Shown here one piece after another: positions 60,243-64,000 of a DNA stretch of 64,000 nucleotides; position 1 is the stretch's first letter; each line of letters begins with the position of its first letter. The notes under the pieces are model-generated. The model saw nothing but the letters and a program-made list of their open reading frames with translations, ran no database searches and was not told the origin of the DNA. The DNA is taken from the NCBI RefSeq assembly GCF_006517435.1, contig NZ_VHQG01000001.1, positions 486,206 to 550,205 on the forward strand. The letters run 5' to 3'. The stretch is from Schumannella soli (GTDB lineage: Bacteria; Actinomycetota; Actinomycetes; Actinomycetales; Microbacteriaceae). The translations under genes and the position numbers were made by a program.

Positions 60243-61178
60243 GTGCTCACCGTGATCCTCGGGCTCGCCGCCGCGCTCGCCTACGGCTCGGCCGACTTCG
60301 TCGGCGGGCTCTCCGGGCGTCGACTGCCCGTCCCGGTCGTGACCGCGCTGAGCGCGACGACCGGCCTGATCGTGCTGCTCGTCATCGGGGTGCCGATCCT
60401 CGGCGGAACCTGGTCGACGGGCGCCGTGCTCTGGGGTGGTCTCAGCGCCATCACCAGCGCGACCGCGCTCCCCCTTCTCTACGCGGCGCTCGCCCGCGGC
60501 CCGATGAGCATCATCTCGCCGCTGACCGCGCTGCTCGGCGCGATGGTGCCGATGGTGTGGGGCCTGCTGCAGGGCGACCGGCTCGGGCCGATGGGTCCGG
60601 TCGCCCTCGTCGTCGCGCTCATCGCGGTCGTGCTCGTCGGCTTCGTGCCGCCGGGGCGCGATCCCGCCGATCCGACGAAGCGCCTGCCGATCGTGCGGCC
60701 GACGGTGCCGGCGCTGCTGCTGGCGCTCGTCGCGGGCGTGCTCATCGGCGTGATCGTGGTGCTGCTCGACCAGACCCCGCACGACTCCGGCATCCTGCCG
60801 CTGCTCGTCAATCGCATCGGGATGGTGGTGATCCTCGGCGTCGCGTCGGCGATCCTGCTGACGCGGATGCGCGCGCGTGCCCGTGCCGCGAACGCCGCCG
60901 GAGCCGCCTCCGTCGAAGGGGTCCGCGTGTTCTCGGGGTTCACGCCGCGCACGATCGCCTTCGCGAGCGCCGCGGGACTTCTCGACACGACGGCGAACAC
61001 CCTGATCCTGTCGGGCCTGCGCATCGGCGACGTCAGCGTGGTCGGCGTGCTGACGGCCATGTACCCGGCGGGCACGATCCTGCTCGCCTCGGTGCTGCTG
61101 CGCGAGCGGATCGCACCGGTGCAGTGGATCGGCCTCGTGCTCGCCCTGGGCGCGGCCGCGCTGCTCGCATTGGCCTGA
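60243..61178 (+). CDS. EamA/DMT-superfamily transporter
   Basis: 311 aa from a GTG. Ten hydrophobic segments are visible, starting VILGLAAALAYGSADFVGGL, with the two EamA halves and the end WIGLVLALGAAALLALA. It is a membrane exporter or permease of the drug/metabolite transporter superfamily. It lies 47 bases after the second acyltransferase on the same strand, so siderophore export is an attractive but unproven role. Confidence 0.88.
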   Translation: MLTVILGLAAALAYGSADFVGGLSGRRLPVPVVTALSATTGLIVLLVIGVPILGGTWSTGAVLWGGLSAITSATALPLLYAALARGPMSIISPLTALLGAMVPMVWGLLQGDRLGPMGPVALVVALIAVVLVGFVPPGRDPADPTKRLPIVRPTVPALLLALVAGVLIGVIVVLLDQTPHDSGILPLLVNRIGMVVILGVASAILLTRMRARARAANAAGAASVEGVRVFSGFTPRTIAFASAAGLLDTTANTLILSGLRIGDVSVVGVLTAMYPAGTILLASVLLRERIAPVQWIGLVLALGAAALLALA

Positions 61179-61239
61179 GCGACGGGTCGGCTGGACCAGA
61201 TCACCGGGCAAGCAGGCCTGCGAATGGCCGAGACGGGCG

Positions 61240-61410
61240 TCAGCTTTTCGTACGGCTCGCGAGCTCGACGATCCACGGCAGCGTTTCGATGCCACGGAGC
61301 TTGTCGACGGCTATCTGTGCTCGCGCCGCCGCAATCGCCTCACGCTCGCTGACGACGAACGGCTTGGCCGTCGCGAGATCGGGCGCCGTGTGATTCGCGG
61401 TGTCACTCAT
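61240..61410 (-). CDS. 56-aa hypothetical protein
   Basis: The ATG at 61410 overlaps the end of the 61403 gene by 8 bases, so the two are probably translated together. The peptide is MSDTANHTAPDLATAK, then a helical stretch REAIAAARAQIAVDKLRGIE. It has no membrane segment and no recognised family. The composition is less GC-extreme than the flanking genes. Confidence 0.5.
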   Translation of the reverse strand: MSDTANHTAPDLATAKPFVVSEREAIAAARAQIAVDKLRGIETLPWIVELASRTKS

Positions 61411-61984
61411 CCGGCCGGACCTCCTCCCCGTCGTTCTCATTGTCCACCGGCACCTGAGAATCGCCAACGTGCCCGTGCGCTTCCGCGCCGGCGGTGACGA
61501 CGAGACCGACCGAACCGCGGTAGGCGACCAGCGATCGGTTCGTGGCCGCGCCGATGATGTCCGCCTCGTGAACAGCCGCGTACTCGCTCGTACTCAACGA
61601 GCGGAGGGTCTCGTAGCCCACCTCGCGGATCGCCGACTCGTCGCTCAGCGTGAGGTTGAGCGCCCACTCAGCACGTTTCCACCACTGCTCCTTGCGTTCG
61701 GCTTGACGTTGGGATGCGGCCTGGTGGCGGGCCGCGGCAAACGCGATCGTCGCCGCGACGACAGCGGCGAACCCGCCGAAGCCAGGACTCGTCAGCCACG
61801 GAAGGAGCCACGAACCGAGCCATTCGTACGCACTCGGAGCGAAGATGCCGACGATCACGAGATCGAACGCGCCGACCACGACAGCCGTCCAGCCCAGCGG
61901 ATGCGGCGCGAGGAGCCAGCGGAGCCGAGCACCGCGGACCGCAGCGACTGGCGTCTCGTGGCTCATGAAGCGATCCAACGTCAC
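61403..61984 (-). CDS. Hypothetical membrane protein
   Basis: 193 aa; the ATG at 61966 (MSHETPVAAV) is an alternative start. Two hydrophobic segments (WTAVVVGAFDLVIVGIFAP and FGGFAAVVAATIAFAAA) are followed by a charged RQAERKEQWWKRAEWAL helix and a cytoplasmic domain with SDESAIREVGYETLRSL. The end is very acidic. No family recognised. With the 56-aa gene it forms a two-gene unit inserted on the minus strand between siderophore genes. Confidence 0.6.
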   Translation of the reverse strand: MTLDRFMSHETPVAAVRGARLRWLLAPHPLGWTAVVVGAFDLVIVGIFAPSAYEWLGSWLLPWLTSPGFGGFAAVVAATIAFAAARHQAASQRQAERKEQWWKRAEWALNLTLSDESAIREVGYETLRSLSTSEYAAVHEADIIGAATNRSLVAYRGSVGLVVTAGAEAHGHVGDSQVPVDNENDGEEVRPDE

Positions 61985-62036
61985 TGCGCGACCTTCGCGA
62001 CGAAGTTGTCCACAGCTCGCATCGGCCGTTCGGGAT

Positions 62037-62055
62037 TCAGGTTAGGATTACCTAA
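62037..62055. promoter_or_regulatory. IdeR/DtxR iron box before the siderophore-interacting protein gene
   Basis: TCAGGTTAGGATTACCTAA matches the consensus at 16 of 19 positions. The full site CAGGTTAGG-ATTA-CCTAACCTG (62038-62059) has perfect 9-bp arms. It lies 30 bases before the GTG, so iron repression of the reductase is very likely. Confidence 0.9.
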
Positions 62056-62084
62056 CCTGACCAGCTCGCCCGACAGGAGCATCC

Positions 62085-62894
62085 GTGGCATCCATCAGCA
62101 ACATCGAGATCACCCACGGCGTCGCCGGCCTCGTGCGGGCGGAGGTGCTGCGCAGCGAGCGCGTGTCGCCGCACTTCCAGCGGATCACGATCGGCGGGGA
62201 TGACCTGGCGCGCTTCGAATACCAGGGCTTCGACCAGTGGTTCCGCCTCGCGATCCCCGTCGCCGAGGGCGACCCCGCCTTCGACCGCCTGCCCGACCGG
62301 ATCGACATGCGCGGCTACCTGAAGTACCTCACGCTTCCGAAGGCGACGCGCCCGGTGATCCGCAACTACACGGTGCGCGCGTACCGCCCTGAGCAGCGCG
62401 AGCTCGACATCGACTTCGTCGTGCACGGCGACGAGGGCGTCGCGGGTCCGTGGGCGGCGGCCGCCAAGCCGGGCGCCCCGCTGGCCCTGATCGACCAGGG
62501 ATGCGGCTGGAGCCCCGTGCCCGCCGACTGGTTCCTGCTCGTCGCCGACCCCTCCGGGCTCCCGGCCGTCGCCGGCATCCTGCGCGACCTGCCGCGCGAC
62601 GCGAAGGGGATCGCGATCATCGAGCTCGACACCCTCGACGACGCCCAGCACATCGACGCCCCCGACTCGATCGACCTGCACTGGGTCATCCGCCCCGACG
62701 GCACCAAGGTCGGCGAGACCGCCCTGCAGCACGTGCGCGACCTGCCCTTCCCGGTCGGCGAGCCCTACGCCTTCGCCGTCGGCGAAGCCGCGCTCGTCAC
62801 CGGAACCCGCCGCTACCTCGTCAGCGAGCTCGGCGTGAACAAGAAGAACGTGACGTTCTGCGGATACTGGAAGGCCGGCCGCAACAGTGACTGA
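62085..62894 (+). CDS. Siderophore-interacting protein, FAD-dependent ferric-siderophore reductase
   Basis: 269 aa from a GTG with CAGGAG upstream. The FAD-binding half ends RNYTVRAYRPEQRELDIDFVVHG, with the R-x-Y-T/S signature and GVAGPWAAAAKPG. The NAD(P)H half has LLVADPSGLPAVAGIL, and the C-terminus ends in the family CGYWK. It frees iron from imported ferric siderophore in the cytoplasm, the role of DesF or ViuB. Its own iron box places it in the same regulon as the des operon. The last codons are duplicated 67 bases downstream. Confidence 0.93.
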   Translation: MASISNIEITHGVAGLVRAEVLRSERVSPHFQRITIGGDDLARFEYQGFDQWFRLAIPVAEGDPAFDRLPDRIDMRGYLKYLTLPKATRPVIRNYTVRAYRPEQRELDIDFVVHGDEGVAGPWAAAAKPGAPLALIDQGCGWSPVPADWFLLVADPSGLPAVAGILRDLPRDAKGIAIIELDTLDDAQHIDAPDSIDLHWVIRPDGTKVGETALQHVRDLPFPVGEPYAFAVGEAALVTGTRRYLVSELGVNKKNVTFCGYWKAGRNSD

Positions 62895-62961
62895 GCCCGC
62901 GCCCGCACCGCTCCGACTGCGGGGCAGCACCACCGCGAAGGCCGGCCGCGACAGCGACTGA
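62871..62961 (+). repeat. Duplicated 3' end of the siderophore-interacting protein gene
   Basis: AAGGCCGGCCGC followed by AACAGTGACTGA (62871-62894) recurs at 62938-62961 with two changes. Both copies read KAGR-N/D-SD then stop. It looks like a scar of duplication or of an alternate gene end. Confidence 0.6.
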
Positions 62962-63033
62962 ATTCCTCCCCCGTTCACCCGACGCACGCGCCCGGCGCCG
63001 CCGATCGGCCGCGAGCGGTGCCACAGTGGCGGG

Positions 63034-63798
63034 ATGAAGATCGCGATCGCCGGTGCGACCGGCGTGGTCGGGCGGCACACCGTGGCCGCCGCCGAAGCCG
63101 CCGGGCACGAGGTCGTTCCGCTATCGAGGTCGGCCGGGCACGACATCCTCGACGCCGCGGCCACGGCCACGGCATTGGATGACGTGCAGGCCCTGATCGA
63201 CGTGACGAGCGTCGCCACGATCAAGGGGCGCGAGTCGGTCGAGTTCTTCGAGCGGGGCACGCGCGCGCTGCTCGAGGCCGAGCGTCTCGCCGGGGTGCCG
63301 CATCACGTCGCCCTCTCGATCGTGGGCATCGACGACATCGACGACGGCTACTACGCCGGCAAGCTCGCCCAGGAGCGCGTGCTCACCGCCGAGCACGGCG
63401 CGGTCGACTGGACGGTGCTGCGGGCCACGCAGTTCCACGAGTTCGCCGAGCAGACTCTCGTGCGCGCGACGATCGGACCGGTCACGGTTGCTCCGAAGGC
63501 GCTCGTGCGCACGGTCGCCGCGCGCGAGGTCGGGGCCCGTCTCGCCGAGCTCGCCGCCGGCGCCCCGGCTGGCCGAGCGTCCGACCTCGCGGGGCCCGAG
63601 CAGGCGAGCCTCGCCGATCTGATGCGGCAAATGCTGCAGCACGACGGCGCGCGGAGGCGCCTGGTCGAGGCGCGACTTCCCGGTGCCTTCGGCCGCGGCA
63701 TGGCATCCGGCTCCCTGGCCGGCGAGCCGGACGCGGATCGCGGCTCGATCACCTTCGACGCCTGGCTCGACTCGGCCGACCACACGCGCGTGGTCTGA
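63034..63798 (+). CDS. NmrA-like NAD(P)-binding oxidoreductase
   Basis: 254 aa. The N-terminal Rossmann motif IAGATGVVGRHTVAAAEAAG and the later LSIVGIDDIDDGYYAGKLAQE and WTVLRATQFHEF are typical of atypical SDRs of the NmrA/UDP-sugar-epimerase-like type. The Tyr-x3-Lys is represented by YYAGK. Such proteins bind NAD(P)H as reductases or redox sensors. Substrate unknown; the gene is not obviously linked to the siderophore genes. Confidence 0.88.
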   Translation: MKIAIAGATGVVGRHTVAAAEAAGHEVVPLSRSAGHDILDAAATATALDDVQALIDVTSVATIKGRESVEFFERGTRALLEAERLAGVPHHVALSIVGIDDIDDGYYAGKLAQERVLTAEHGAVDWTVLRATQFHEFAEQTLVRATIGPVTVAPKALVRTVAAREVGARLAELAAGAPAGRASDLAGPEQASLADLMRQMLQHDGARRRLVEARLPGAFGRGMASGSLAGEPDADRGSITFDAWLDSADHTRVV

Positions 63799-64000
63799 GG
63801 GCGCGGCCGTGACCGCGTCCCCGGCGACTACGCCTGGTTCACCGAGCTCGACCTGCTGATGCAGGGCTACGCCGCAGCGGTCGTGGTCGACGCGACCCCG
63901 CGGCGCGTGCTCGATCTGCTGGAAGCGCACGCGCGATCCACCGCATCCGACCTCGACACCCTGATGGGCGAGCAGTTCGACGCGCTCGGCTTCGGCAGCA
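63799..64000 (+). CDS. Cut-off frame, possible DUF6461-like protein
   Basis: The frame following the oxidoreductase stop remains open to the window edge and reads DYAWFTELDLLMQGYAAAVVV then RRVLDLLEAHARS, which looks like a real protein start. There is no good start codon before DYAW; the first ATG is at 63859, inside the similar-looking part. It may be a gene with an unusual start, a fragment, or a downstream portion joined by a lost start. The DUF6461 suggestion is from memory and weak. Confidence 0.35.

Noticed and set aside
62861-62871. GCGGATACTGG inside the siderophore-interacting protein gene, matching the repeat-element arm
   Set aside because: It encodes the conserved C-terminal CGYW of the family, with no partner motifs at the expected spacing. 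Chance match.

Overview
The window is GC-rich throughout, with compact operons, ATGA/GTGA stop-start overlaps, many GTG starts, an LAxTG-type cell-wall anchor, IdeR/DtxR-type iron boxes and a desferrioxamine-type siderophore locus. This points to a high-GC Gram-positive actinobacterium, most likely of the family Microbacteriaceae (inference from gene content and style, not from a database search).

Layout. (1) 1-7787: a beta-glucoside/glucan module. A GH1 beta-glucosidase, a sugar-binding lipoprotein and a truncated permease lie on the minus strand. They are divergent from a TetR regulator, which is followed by a very large secreted GH30-CBM-SGNH hydrolase. A perfect 18-bp palindrome lies between bgl and tetR, and a second site with the same half-sites lies in front of the GH30 gene. 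(2) 7847-9803: a truncated acetyltransferase, a lipoprotein of unknown function and an IclR regulator. (3) 9858-24702: a large divergent catabolic island. The minus arm encodes an IclR regulator, a PotABCD-like ABC importer, an iron-type alcohol dehydrogenase and an aldehyde dehydrogenase. The plus arm encodes a DUF6282 protein, a beta-keto-acid cleavage enzyme (BKACE, DUF849), a cupin, an HpcH/HpaI aldolase, an SDR dehydrogenase, a two-subunit 3-oxoacid CoA-transferase and a thiolase. The enzyme logic (BKACE makes acetoacetate; CoA-transferase and thiolase turn it into acetyl-CoA) is coherent, but the substrate is unknown. (4) 24703-26238: a degenerate strip with a 34-codon small ORF, a small hypothetical gene, a decayed frame, a terminator, two tRNA genes and 20-bp tandem repeats.

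(5) 26239-35611: alpha-glucan metabolism, with glgX-treY-treZ (glycogen to trehalose) convergent with another GH13 glycosidase. (6) 35662-40109: an LAxTG-anchored secreted ParB-like protein, a two-domain universal stress protein and a putrescine-oxidase-like flavoenzyme. (7) 40385-50532: housekeeping and mixed functions (SRAP protein, FAD oxidoreductase, acyl-CoA oxidase, YpfJ-type metallopeptidase, homocysteine methyltransferase, PlsC, RecQ). (8) 50720-62961: a desferrioxamine-type siderophore operon (desA-B-C-D, a penicillin-acylase family gene and a second acyltransferase) behind overlapping iron boxes. It is followed by an EamA transporter, a two-gene unknown unit and a siderophore-interacting reductase with its own iron box. 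(9) 63034-64000: an NmrA-like oxidoreductase and a cut-off frame.

The most unusual signal is a short repeat element of 88-90 bp bounded by copies of GCGGATACTG and its complement, with a third inner copy. Two copies sit in tandem (173 bp apart) in the mmuM-plsC intergenic region. A third, in reverse orientation, lies inside the treY coding sequence, where it encodes most of an Asp/Ala/Thr-rich insert without breaking the frame. I know of no named element with this architecture.
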